A stretch of 64,000 nucleotides of DNA from Zygnema cylindricum (taxonomy: Eukaryota > Streptophyta > Zygnematophyceae > Zygnematales > Zygnemataceae), in assembly GCA_037447655.1 (NCBI GenBank), contig JBBHKE010003298.1, positions 1 through 64,000 on the forward strand. Direction: 5' to 3'. A program made the position numbers and the translations under genes. Under the pieces are notes generated by a model, which was not told the DNA's origin, did no database searches, and saw only the letters and a list, made by a program, of their open reading frames with translations. Each line of letters opens with the position of its first letter. Positions within the stretch are counted from its first letter, which is position 1. Of this stretch, positions 49,301-59,231 are shown piece after piece.

Positions 49301-50681
49301 CTTTATCATCTAACACAGACGTAGAGACAAGATTTTTACTCAGCTGAGGGATGTAAAGTACATCTGAGAATGTAAGTATAGAGGTCTTACCCTCCACTAA
49401 GACTTTCAGATCTACTGATCCCACTAGATCTATAGTAACCACTCTCCCATCCCCATACTCTATCTCTACAGTAGGAATCTTTCGTAGCTTAGTGAAGAGT
49501 TCTTTATCACGACACATATGCATGGATGCACCTGAGTCGATGATCCATCTTTCCTGTGGAGCTTCTCGAATTGCTCCAAGGGCACACTTCTGCCTCCGAG
49601 GGATCTCCTTCTCCTCAAGACTCTCGTCAAGAAGAAGCTCCCCATCCTCCTCAGATGACTCATCCTCGGTTTCTCCTGACACTTTTGTAACCACAAGTGC
49701 CTTTTTCTTCCCTCCGGAAGAACCCCCTCCGCGGTTTTCTTGGAGCCTCAGCTCCGATAACTTGACACAATCTGCAATAAAGTGTCCCGGATTTTTGCAA
49801 TAATGACAAAGACCCTTTAGGGGCCTCTATCCCCCAGAATTATCTCTCTCCCCTCTATAAGGTTTCTTCGGATCCTTCCCCCATCGGTCCCCTCCTGCTG
49901 CTAGAGCTTGAATGCTCTTTCCTCCTCTCCTAATCTCCATTGTGTTTTCCTGCACAAGTATCATCTTGACTACTGTGTTCTATTTCCATGAACTATCAGG
50001 CATTCCCTGTACTCGGTACACTATGTTTTCGAACTCATCTGGTAATTTCATGATAAGGGTGTTAACTTTCATTTTCATTGTACCTGTCCACCCGGCACTT
50101 TCCATTTCCATATACAAACAAGAAAGATCATTACAGTAATCTAACATCTTTCCTCCTTTGTAAGTGTAACTCAATAGCTTTTGCTCAGCCAACTGGAGCT
50201 CCTGAATAGTTCCAGCTCTATAAATCTCCACCAAACTCTCCCACAATTCCTCGGCCTTGTAAATGTGAAGATGAGGAGTGGCCAAACCTTGAGTGAGGTG
50301 CCTCAAAATGAAGTTCTTGGCAGCCATGTTTACATCCTCCCACATTTGAGTATCGTTCTCCACGGTCTTCACGGTCGCCGTTCCCGATACTATGGCAATA
50401 GGAGTGAGGGGTGTCTCCTTCCCTTTCTCCTTTTCGGACACACTGCTGTCCCCATCATCTGCCTCCTCCGCTGAGGCAACCGTTGTTGCAGAAAACCTTA
50501 CTCCCCCAAATCCTGGTGGAGTTCTCGAAGGTGGACGTTTCACTTGTCCACTGACGATACCCCAATATCGTTTTTCACACAAAGCTCCCATCATCATGGC
50601 TTCCCAATAGATGAACCCAGATCTATTGAAGGTGGGCACCCTATAGGGTGGGCCCATAACTTGCAATTCTGTGTCCTCCAT
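46338..50681 (-). pseudogene. Copia gag-pol polyprotein, single frame with three premature stops
   Basis: About 1,447 codons in one frame. Gag: MEDTELQVMGPPYRVPTFN and FIYWEAMMMGALCEKRYWGI (N-terminal Gag domain), HLTQGLATPHLHIYKAEELW; zinc knuckle CHYCKNPGHFIADC near 49,800. Protease WIIDSGASMHMC near 49,530. GAG-pre-integrase HKRLGHVHFERL, then integrase FVHTDIWGP, SDNGGEYTSNQFEEYL and NPEQNGVAERLNRTLGD (D, D, E visible). RT: TAFLNGELEEEIFMRHPEGF, SLYGLKQAPRQWNKKLDEFL, catalytic YVDDLLV. RNase H: STMEAEYMASCSAVKELMWV, FCDNQTAIAIA and MTKPVPSPKLKYCREKCG. Stops: TAG at 49,980 (Trp position in J), TAG near 49,837, TAA at 48,369 (Tyr expected). Otherwise uninterrupted. Confidence 0.95.
50646..50661 (-). 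promoter_or_regulatory. Primer-binding site of element C inside the gag frame
   Basis: AGTTATGGGCCCACCC in element orientation directly follows LTR end TTGCA. It matches the complement of the anticodon-arm sequence GGTGGGCCCATAAC of plant initiator tRNA-Met (recalled sequence). The same bases encode VMGPP of Gag. Confidence 0.6.
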
Positions 50682-51665
50682 TGGACTACAAAATACAGGA
50701 AGCCTCTAGATGGTATTTAGCTAACCCACTTTAAGCCACAACCACTTCTGCCCAAGAAGGCAAACTGACAATTTGACTGCACCCCTGTGTAGCTTGGACT
50801 CCCTTGAGTCCGTAGCAAAAAGAATCACTGAAAACGGCCAACCAGGCGATAAGTTATGAGCCGGCAAAAATGCCAATTTATACAATGCTCTCTTAGAGAG
50901 AGGTGTCTATCTACCAAATATTTCCTAAGTCCTAAATCCCTCTCACAACCCCTATCTACTAAAGTACGAACCAATCGTATTACTGTAAAGTACAGAAAGG
51001 TACTATGGCCGATGTACTTTCTATACGGCCGGTGTACGACAAGGCTCTTGAGTGGACGCGTGTCATTTTTCCACTTGTCCGTATTTCCTCCGGAATTCCC
51101 GCGACCGAATGTCATCCTTCCACGCGGCGCCACGTCATGCCACGTCCATAAAATCCAAAGTGACCATTCCGCGATCTCGGCGACGACGTGCGCCGTCGGA
51201 TTAAATCCGACATTAAATATCGACCGTTCAAAGTGTATGTTTCATTTGTTTCGTGCGAAATGACGTTCGCACTAAACCTTAACAAGTTCTATGTTCGTTT
51301 CGTTTCATATTCCAATTAGATCATTTCGGTACTATACAATAGTTTATATATGAATGAAACCCTATATCATCTAACAGACTTTTACGACAGACTGGTTAGA
51401 GCTAACGGCTACGCCGCGCTCTACCGATCGGGGGTTCGAGTCCTGCCGGACTCAACCTTTTGTTGAGAGTGACTTAAGTCACTCTTTAGTCATTCCTATG
51501 GAGCTGAGGCAGCCATGGCTCCATCGCTCTCTCTCTCCTTCAGTGACTACAACAAGTATGGGGAAAAGAGAGAAGAGATGGAGGCAGGCTGCCATCATTT
51601 CTTATATATGTTTCCGCTAATTTATTTTAAACTAGAAAATACAAAAAAAACTACATATTTCAACA
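50662..51665 (-). repeat. 5' LTR of element C
   Basis: 1,004-bp partner of 45,317-46,319. It contains the first 20 coding bases of gag and a tRNA-like unit. Confidence 0.95.
51385..51461 (+). promoter_or_regulatory. tRNA-like Pol III unit in C 5' LTR
   Basis: ACTGGTTAGAGCTAACGG, perfect B-box GGTTCGAGTCC (51,433-51,443), TTTT (51,458-51,461), then the same hairpin and palindrome as in the 3' LTR. Confidence 0.55.
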
Positions 51666-51880
51666 GATAGATGACATGTGTCCAGGTCCATTCGGCTTTC
51701 CCTGAATAGTTTGAAAAGTTGATGCGTGTCTATATGACTGTAGAAATACTCTTAGAGTAACTTCTTTCCTATCACACTATTTGAGGTAAGTATTACACCA
51801 ATCTTTAATCCCAAAATATTATAAGTTACAAATCTCCCCTCACAACTCTATCTATTGAGGATAAAGCTTTTAAAATAACA

Positions 51881-53279
51881 CTTTCAACCCTATATGTTCA
51901 TTAGTATACGGAGAAAGGAATGCACCAAACTGGACAACATTCTTGTATTTCCTAAATTGAGCTTGACGCACTTTATTGCGTGTGTAACGGAGTTCGGACG
52001 ACAAAATAATATTGCCTCAAAGAATGCAATATCGTTGCATAGAACCAGTTGCCACCAGTCCTCGTGGGGGGTACATTGTGGAACGCTGCGTTAATTTTCA
52101 GAATGTCGTCAAGATAATGCTGCTAAACATCAATAAGAATTTAGTTCAGGTCCAAGTGACTTTCAGTCCATTAATTTCATCAGGTCAAAGTTTGGAGTTT
52201 TCGTGTCATTTTCAATACTTTGACTTATGATAGTGGAATAAATTTTGACCTTCGGTTGCGGATCTAGCCGCAAGGGGAAGTATAACTTTTTGACCTAAGT
52301 GTGGTACGGATTATTTTTTCTTATGTCCGTTCCATAACACCTGTTTTTTGCTCATTTGTTGATTGCATAGTGTTGACCTTTTAGACCTAAAATTGGACAA
52401 CCTTTGATGTATAAGGCACTTGGGTCCAAAGGAGACAGGTTTCTTTTTCAGTACTGTCTCTTGAGAAAACCCTGAAAAATTCCAAGCAAACCTTCATCAA
52501 GAGAATCGTTGTCTTGCTTGTGTTTGTACCTCTATTGCCATCTTGGTTTTGAATTTGTCTTTTGTGGAGATCGTAGATTGGTTTGGTAGTTAGCACTATC
52601 CATCCTTTGGGTGATTCTTGACTTTTTGCTGTTGAAACCGAGAAGAGTCCTGTCGGTTCCAAGTAGCGGAATGTGAGGGGTGAAAAAGAATCTTACATGT
52701 TTTCGGTACCATCAGGAGAGATCTCGTGTTCTCTCTTTGTCATCGTTGACTCTCGGGGTGTGTGAGCTTGCTTTAATATAATTTTTAATTCTATCTTTTT
52801 ATTCTCTTTTCTGGGTCAAGGTGATATTGTTAATTCTAAAAAATCCAATTCTATTTATTTCCTATATTTCTGCAAGGGAGTTTATTTTTGTCCTCTTTGG
52901 TAGTCTTTTTTGTTTTCGGAGGTGTTTTAGCCGGAGCAGGCTGCTATAACCTTTCAATCAAAAAATGGGTTTTGTGGGAGAATTTGTTTAGACCCCTAGC
53001 GGATAAGCACAATGCTGCTAAAGCGCAACCTATCCGCTCGGATTTGAGGGGATAGGAGTTTTTTTTGACTTTGGAATATCTATTTGTTGAATGGAGTTAG
53101 GTTTTCACTTTTATTTTTTCCATCTTCTTAGCAATCATCACCCAATGGGGGGGGGAGAATCTTAGGATAGGGGATCATGAAGCATCGGGCTCGAATGGTA
53201 AGGTAGTTTGGAGGTTTTCGTGCAGAAGGAATACTCTCAAATGCACGAGGAATTGTTCCATGGGGCATCTATTTTTGAT
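51881..53279. other. Unassigned stretch, possibly degraded retroelement
   Basis: No supported gene. TTTTGACCT recurs (about 52,247, 52,292 and 52,374). A 3' portion has a CCCCTAGCGGATAAGC...CCTATCCGCT inverted pair around 52,995-53,040. No LTR ends were identified. Confidence 0.35.
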
Positions 53280-55790
53280 TCTCCGCTCAAAAAACCAGCC
53301 TAGAAACTCGCTCCTCCACACCCACCTAGCCTAACCCTTGAGAAATTTCCATCTTTGGCCAAGGCCGCCAGAGACCTTGCTGAGGAGAAGAAGAAAACAT
53401 CTCCTACCTCGTGCTAAAATAGGTTGGCCCATAGGGAGCTAGTATTCCTTACACGATCTAAGATTGCCAGGGCTGAGATTCCTATAGACCCCGAGATTTT
53501 GGAAGATCCTCATTGGCCTGGTCAAATAGAACCCCTTGCTCTTCACAACCAGCATGAGTTGAAGTTGAAGAGGGAGTTGGTGCAGAGGGTGGATCAGTCA
53601 GATCGAGCCCAGGTGGTTTGACCGGTAGGGGGTGAAGTGGAAATATTGAGTAGTTCCACCTAAAGCAGTTCCTCCTAGTCCGTACAGGATCAGCCCAAGA
53701 CGGCTATAGCTCCACTTCCTCAGCCCTCTTTCTCCAAAGACACTTCTACCAGCAAAAAGTCCAGGGCCGTACCACTTCCGGTCCCGTAGAGGAGAAAAGA
53801 CCAGTAGGAGGGAACCTTAGGATCTTTAGAATGGGAAGAGGTTTGATCACCGGGATAGTAAAGAGAGGTTCTCTCCTATTTCTAAGAAGGAAAATTTCCC
53901 TCCTATACCAGCCTCCTCCAGGGAGCCTCCTGCCGCAATACCACCAACTTTTCCTTCCATACCTCCAACCTTTCCTTCCAGAGGGCTGTGCCAAAAAAAA
54001 CCGATCAATCTAGAGGTTGCAAGTGTGGACTTGGAAGATTTGACAAGACTATTGAATAGTGCTCAGGAATTAGTAAACAAGTTAAAATCTCAAGGTGGGG
54101 CTACGACAGGGGCCAAACATGTCACCATAGATTGGGAGGCTGTAGAGGAGGAAAGAAAGAAAGTATGGGAACAAGAACTTAGCCTTAATCGGGAGGCTCG
54201 TCCTAGGTGAGGTAGGCTTCTTAGCGAGCAGGTTCATTGTTCTTTGAGGACAATTCCAAATCTTGGAGAGCCGATTCTGGAAACAACTCTTTTTTTCGGA
54301 GTCCAACCAGAGTTCCCTCCATCAAAGACTAGACGGGTGTGTCCTCTTAGTGGGAAAGGGGGAAAAGCCTAAGATCTAATGGGGAGGGTGTGGGTGCAGA
54401 TCCACTTTTAGAATCTGCCGTTGCTTCTCGAGAGTTTCCCATCTTGGTCTCGGTGGCAAAATCCTTCTCTGTGGAAGTCGTGGTGGAATTTAGACCTGAC
54501 GAGAAGTTGCACGTCTCCTTGGGATTTTCCACTCCTCCAACTTCCCCTCCAAGGCCATTTATAGTCCCTCCTTCTCCCAGTTCAACTCCTTTGGCTCAGT
54601 CCCAAGATCCTCCATCCTACACCAAAGACATCTCCACCGCACACTTTAGGTTGGTTGTTGGGCCTCATACTTCTCCTACATTGACAGAGGCAACCATTCT
54701 TGCCTATTCTCCACCTCACTGTTGCTCCCCCTCATCCAACTCTGAACCTCCACATTCATCTTGCTCTAGACGTAGTGCTAGAGGGCATACACTGAATCCC
54801 AGGTAACCCCCCCCCAACTTCTCATTCGTCTTCATCCTCTTGAGGTACTCCGCCGAACCGACCAGATCTAAAGATTCCACCCATCAGGACAAGTCATTGG
54901 ACGCGGACACCCTCCGCATCAAAGGGATCAGAGACCATACCTGCTGGAAACATCGACCCTCCAACCATATTTTTAGTAGTAGGAGCTTCCTAAGTGGGGG
55001 GGGGGATCCACCACTTTCAGGGCTGCACCCTCTATCGGAGAAGGAGGCGGTACCTGTTCTGAGGGCGAAGATCTAGAGCTACTGGCTAATTTGGTTTCTC
55101 CTTGGCATTCTTCTCCCAAATTCTTATCTTGTAGAAGAGAAAGAGATGTTGGACAACATTATATTTACAATGGACAATTGAGGGATTAACTTTTCAAATT
55201 TCAAAGTTTTTTGGAAGTCCTTCACTCAATCGGAAATCAAGAAGTTCAGGGGAGGAGCCATTCTGGATGATTTCGAAATCACTCTCTTCCCCATGATGGT
55301 CAATTACTATTCAAGAGGCGCTCTAGCTGACTACAAAGAGAGGCTACACAATTTGATGGCACCTAGCATCAAAGTCTTTGATCTTATTCTAGATGTGGCT
55401 GTGGTGCAAGCAAAGGCCGACCTAGCTCTAGCTGTGGCCGCCCCTGTCACTGCCACTTTCACTAACGAGACGATATGAAATTGCAGGGACAAAGACTAGT
55501 GTTCGTTAACCAATTGCATGCATTCCGAGCCACTTTCACTAACGAGACGATATGAAACTGCAGGGACAAAGACTAGTGTACGTTAACCAATTGCATGCAT
55601 TCCGAGCAGCCCTGGCTGCCACCCGGATGGTCGCCAACCCTACCGTTTGCACCACCATTCTGGACGCATAGAGACTCCTTTACACCGAGAGAAATGAGTC
55701 TACCATCAAGGAATTCACGGAATTCAAGTGCTTAAAGAATGAGACGCCACAGATGTCGAGTGTGCCTAGGAGCCGGGAGGTTTAGGTAAG
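53280..55790 (+). pseudogene. Unidentified degraded coding region
   Basis: Base composition is less AT-rich than its neighbours, and codon-like stretches continue across frames. Examples are LEKFPSLAKAARDLAEEKKK (about 53,335), REIPIDPEILEDP-like ARAEIPIDPEILEDPHWPG (53,470), a Pro/Ser-rich linker, VDLEDLTRLLNSAQELVNKL (54,020), KHVTIDWEAVEEERKKVWEQ (54,115), and VNYYSRGALADYKERLHNLM (55,300). The charged N-terminus, Pro/Ser linker and helical segments would suit a retroelement gag-like ORF1, but I recognise no domain. Many stops. Confidence 0.4.
55452..55605 (+). repeat. 77-bp tandem duplication
   Basis: GCCACTTTCACTAACGAGAC begins at 55,452 and again at 55,529. The two units differ at only two bases by eye (ATTGCAGG/ACTGCAGG, GTTCG/GTACG), indicating a recent duplication inside the degraded coding region. 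Confidence 0.9.
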
Positions 55791-56014
55791 AGGTCCGAGG
55801 AGGTGTGCATAAAAAACCTGCAATCCAACCCAAAGGCGATGCTCCCTCGGATCCGTGACAATAACCTTCTCTGTTCTTTCCCCCCCAGGGATATGTATAG
55901 GTAATGATGAGGAATTGAGTGAAAAAGAAAAAGTATCCCGTAAAAGAACTACCACAAGAATGTGCAAATAACTCACACGCAGAAATATAGATATAATAAA
56001 TATTGGCTTTTCAG

Positions 56015-56153
56015 ATTGAAAAATATCACCTTGCCCTAGAGAATGGAAATATGATGAAAATAAATGATAATGGTGAAGCGAGCTCACATACCTCGGAGTG
56101 CAAAGATGACCAAACTTCAGAGGAAGAAACTCTCGTAAGGGCCCCAAAGACAG
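56015..56153 (+). other. Candidate orphan exon
   Basis: Preceded by GGCTTTTCAG and followed by GTATGAG (an alternative donor GTAAGG is at 56,135). It stays open throughout: IEKYHLALENGNMMKINDNG, then a Ser/Asp/Glu-rich stretch ending in RAPKT. The high charge looks like a linker segment of a host protein. No neighbouring exons are found because solo LTR D begins 60 bp further on. Confidence 0.3.
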
Positions 56154-56214
56154 GTATGAGTCTCCCTCACCCCTCTTTTCCGCCGTACGGATGCGACTAG
56201 ACACTTCTAAGTTT

Positions 56215-57530
56215 TGTTGTCCATAGCCATTTCTAGCCATGGATTCACCCTCGGAAACACCACAGACTACCCAAAAACAGCCTACATTGAATCAACACAG
56301 AATTCTACAAAAATTACAAAACAAGCTGAAACTACATCAACAGATATTATCTAGGATTTGGAATAATCTCACAAAGTTTTAGACAAATATAATAAACAGA
56401 GCGATCACATCATCTAGTCAAAGTTGCAAAAAAACAGTCCACCAGAACTTTGATAAAACAGACTAAATTCACAATGAAGTAAAACACAGACTAAGTACAC
56501 AATAGGCCTGAAAATATGTGACAATAATAAAAGTATAAAGAGGAACACACATGCAGAATTTCAGATAATTGTGCGAACAGATCTGAGAGTAATCCTCAGA
56601 TAAAAATTACATAAAAAAAACACCATAAACAGTTTTTGGTCCAAAAGTTCCTATGACTAAAAATGACTAAGTCCTACAAATATACACGAGCTCATTACTG
56701 AGTGTACGGAGGCATACCAGCCGTACGCAATCTACTAGCTACCTCTATTAATGTTAATAAACTCGAATACTTCGAGGTATGTCAAAAAGAGTAAATCTAC
56801 ACTAATAACTAATACACATAAAGACAAACCATTGTTGTAAATATTTACAAAGTACACACAATCTTACAAAATCGTATGCTCAGTCATGCTAAGTCACTCA
56901 ATGGAACTCCTCGAATTTCGTCAAACAATCCGAGACGTCCAAAATAAACATCGTGTGATTGACGCGACTTCACGTCTCTACTACTTGAAAAATATCGACG
57001 GCCTATATCCGCCGTCCGTCGATCTTATTCGGCACCCTAGATGTCGCGCCACGTGGTCATAAAAATCCAAACGAAATCCACGCGAGTCGTCAAATATCCT
57101 ACGACGTCGCGAAGAGAATTTAGTCATTCACGTCCACTTGTTAAAAATAATAATCGTACAACCGAAATCATTTCCGTACCGCAGCCGCGTCCTTTGCAAT
57201 AAATGTGGCAAATAAAGTACACGTCATTTTTCATAAACCTCGCTTGTCGCATATAAATTACAGTTGTTCAAATTATATGTTCCGTACCGGCGACGTACAT
57301 TTCGTAAACTTCACATCGGATCGCGTCCCGATCCGCCGTCCATTTCTTAACGCATTCCGCGCCACTCAATTACTGCCTCACATCCCTTTAATTTTACTCG
57401 TACATTTACTCCCCCAATCCGCAAATCCATTCGAACCACCACATTACTTTCGATAATATATTACGCACGCGAAACGTCGCGTGCGCACAAAATGTCGAGT
57501 ACGCACGAAACCAACTTTTCAAAAACAACA
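56215..57530 (+). mobile_element. Solo LTR of family D, copy 2
   Basis: 1,316 bp from TGTTGTCCATAGCC to TTCAAAAACAACA, with an exact 5-bp duplication AGTTT on each side (56,210-56,214 and 57,531-57,535). Nearly identical to 60,027-61,337. Strand is by the TGTTGTCC end; no internal sequence fixes the true orientation except the junction at 44,099. Confidence 0.9.
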
Positions 57531-57590
57531 AGTTTCAAACAGCGAAAGCTCAAACCGCCCAAAGAGAGGATAGTGCCAACCACCCACCCG

Positions 57591-57600
57591 NNNNNNNNNN
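57591..57600. other. Assembly gap (10 N)
   Basis: Ten unresolved bases. The size is likely a placeholder. Copia sequence right of the gap is missing its pol, so continuity between 57,590 and 57,601 should not be assumed. Confidence 1.
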
Positions 57601-59231
57601 CTCACTGAACTGAATCCCTTCCACCACTCCCATCTTTTTCATCTCTCTTAACTTATCTAGATTCACATGCCCAAGCCTCTTATGCCACATCATAATATCA
57701 TGAACACCAGCATAATAAAGTTTCTTCATTTCATTACTTAAAATCAGCCTAAACATCCCATGGCTACCTTTCTCAGCAATGAAATAGACATCCTCCTCAA
57801 AACTAGCAGTAAAGACTCCTTCCCTAGTGCTAGTAAAAAAACCCTTATCATCTAATACAGATGTAGAGATGAGGTTTTTGTTCAGCTCCGGAATAAACAA
57901 TACATCGGAGAATGTTACTATGGATGTCTTTCCTTCTACTAACACTTTCAGATCTACCGATCCTACAAGTGTAGTGGTGATTATCCTCCCATCCCCGTAC
58001 TCTATCTCTACAGTGGGAATATTTCTTATCTTAGTGAACAGGTGCCTATCCTTACACATGTGCATAGAGGCACCTGAATCTATAATCCAGCGTGCTTCAC
58101 CTTTCAATCCACCGTAAGCACATTTCTGCCTTTTTGGAATTTTGACCTCGTTTTTCGCCTCCAACTCCTCATCCAAAAGGAGCTCATCGTCCTCGTCCTC
58201 GGATTCCGCCTCATGTACGTGCGTCAAAAAGGCATTTTTCTTTCCTCTCGGGGTACCACTGGTCTGCCCCTCCTTTAACTGAAGCTCAGTTAGCTTAGTG
58301 CACTCTGCCATATAGTGCCCCGATTTCTTACAAAAATGACATAAACCTTTGGGAGCCTTTGGTCCGAACTCGTCGGCCTGATTTTTCTGCTCCCTTCACC
58401 CATAGTTTCCGATCGGTTTCCGGGAATCTTTGTTCCTCCAATCGGTCGCAAATGCTAGGGCTTGCCCACTCTTTCCTCCCCTTCGGATCTCAATCGTATA
58501 ATCTCGAACGAGAATCATCCCTACCACTGAGTTCCATATCCACCTTGAGTCCGGCAAGTCCTACACACGGTTGACTATGTTCTCGAACTCATCGGGTAAC
58601 TTTATTAGTAAACAGTTAACCTTTTCTTTTTCACTAAAATCTTTTCCCGCACTCTCTAGCTCCATGAAGAATGTAGAAAGCTCATTGCAAAAATCAAACA
58701 TCTTCCCCCCTTTGTATACATACTTCTTAACTTTCTGATCAGCCAACTGTTGTTGCTGAATCGTACCACTTCGATTCATCTCTATGAGAGCCATCCAAAG
58801 ATCGGATGCCCTTTCTACCTGCAAATGAGGACATGCAAGCCCTAAGATGGCGGAGGATGAAGTGTTTTGCCGCCATATTGTTTGTCCCAGGTATCAGTAT
58901 CATTCTCCTCGTTCCTAGGAATAGGTGACATGAAGACCGAACTAGGTTCTATTAGTGTGGTCGTCTCGTTCTCTTTTCCTTTGTCCAACACCTCCCCTTC
59001 CTTTGTCTCCTCCGTTGAAGGTGGATCCTCTTTCCTGGTGAATCTGCTTCCTCCAAACCCTGGAGGGATTCCAAGACTTGATGGACGCCCCACTCGTCCA
59101 CTCACTATCCCCCAAAACCTTTTTTCGCATAGAGCTCCTATCATCATACTCTACCAGTATATGAAGCCAGTTCAATTAAAGGTTGGTACCCTAGAGGGTG
59201 GGCCCATAACCTGAAACTCTGAGACCTTCAT
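57601..59231 (-). pseudogene. gag and protease part of copia element J, cut by the gap
   Basis: The Gag start MKVSEFQVMGPPSRVPTF spans LTR E and the primer site (ATG at 59,231), with stops shortly after (TGA, TAG). ALCEKRFWGIVSGRVGRPSS follows. After a frameshift near 58,842: QQQLADQKVKKYVYKGGKMF, then zinc knuckle CHFCKKSGHYMAECTKL, protease WIIDSGASMHMCKDRHLF near 58,090, and pre-integrase HKRLGHVNLDKLREM at 57,670. Integrase, RT and RNase H lie beyond the gap. Fewer lesions than A or G. Confidence 0.85.
59196..59211 (-). promoter_or_regulatory. Primer-binding site of J
   Basis: GGTTATGGGCCCACCC right after LTR end TTTCA, identical to the site in G. Confidence 0.6.

Larger units (their letters stand above)
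45317..51665 (-). mobile_element. Full-length young copia element C, 6.35 kb
   Basis: LTRs 45,317-46,319 and 50,662-51,665 are about 1,003 bp each and differ at roughly 20-30 positions by eye. The 5-bp duplication GATAG flanks the element (45,312-45,316 and 51,666-51,670). Primer site 50,646-50,661, polypurine tract 46,320-46,338, and one gag-pol frame between them complete it. It is the best preserved and probably youngest complete element here. Confidence 0.95.
45008..51880 (-). mobile_element. Partial LTR of family B, split by element C
   Basis: 45,008-45,316 matches 39,352-39,658 in the B LTR, and 51,666-51,880 continues it to the right end (ATCTCCCCTCACAACTCTATC...AAAATAACA). The junction sequence GATAG is duplicated around element C. 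The left part of the LTR is lost at the D junction. Confidence 0.85.
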
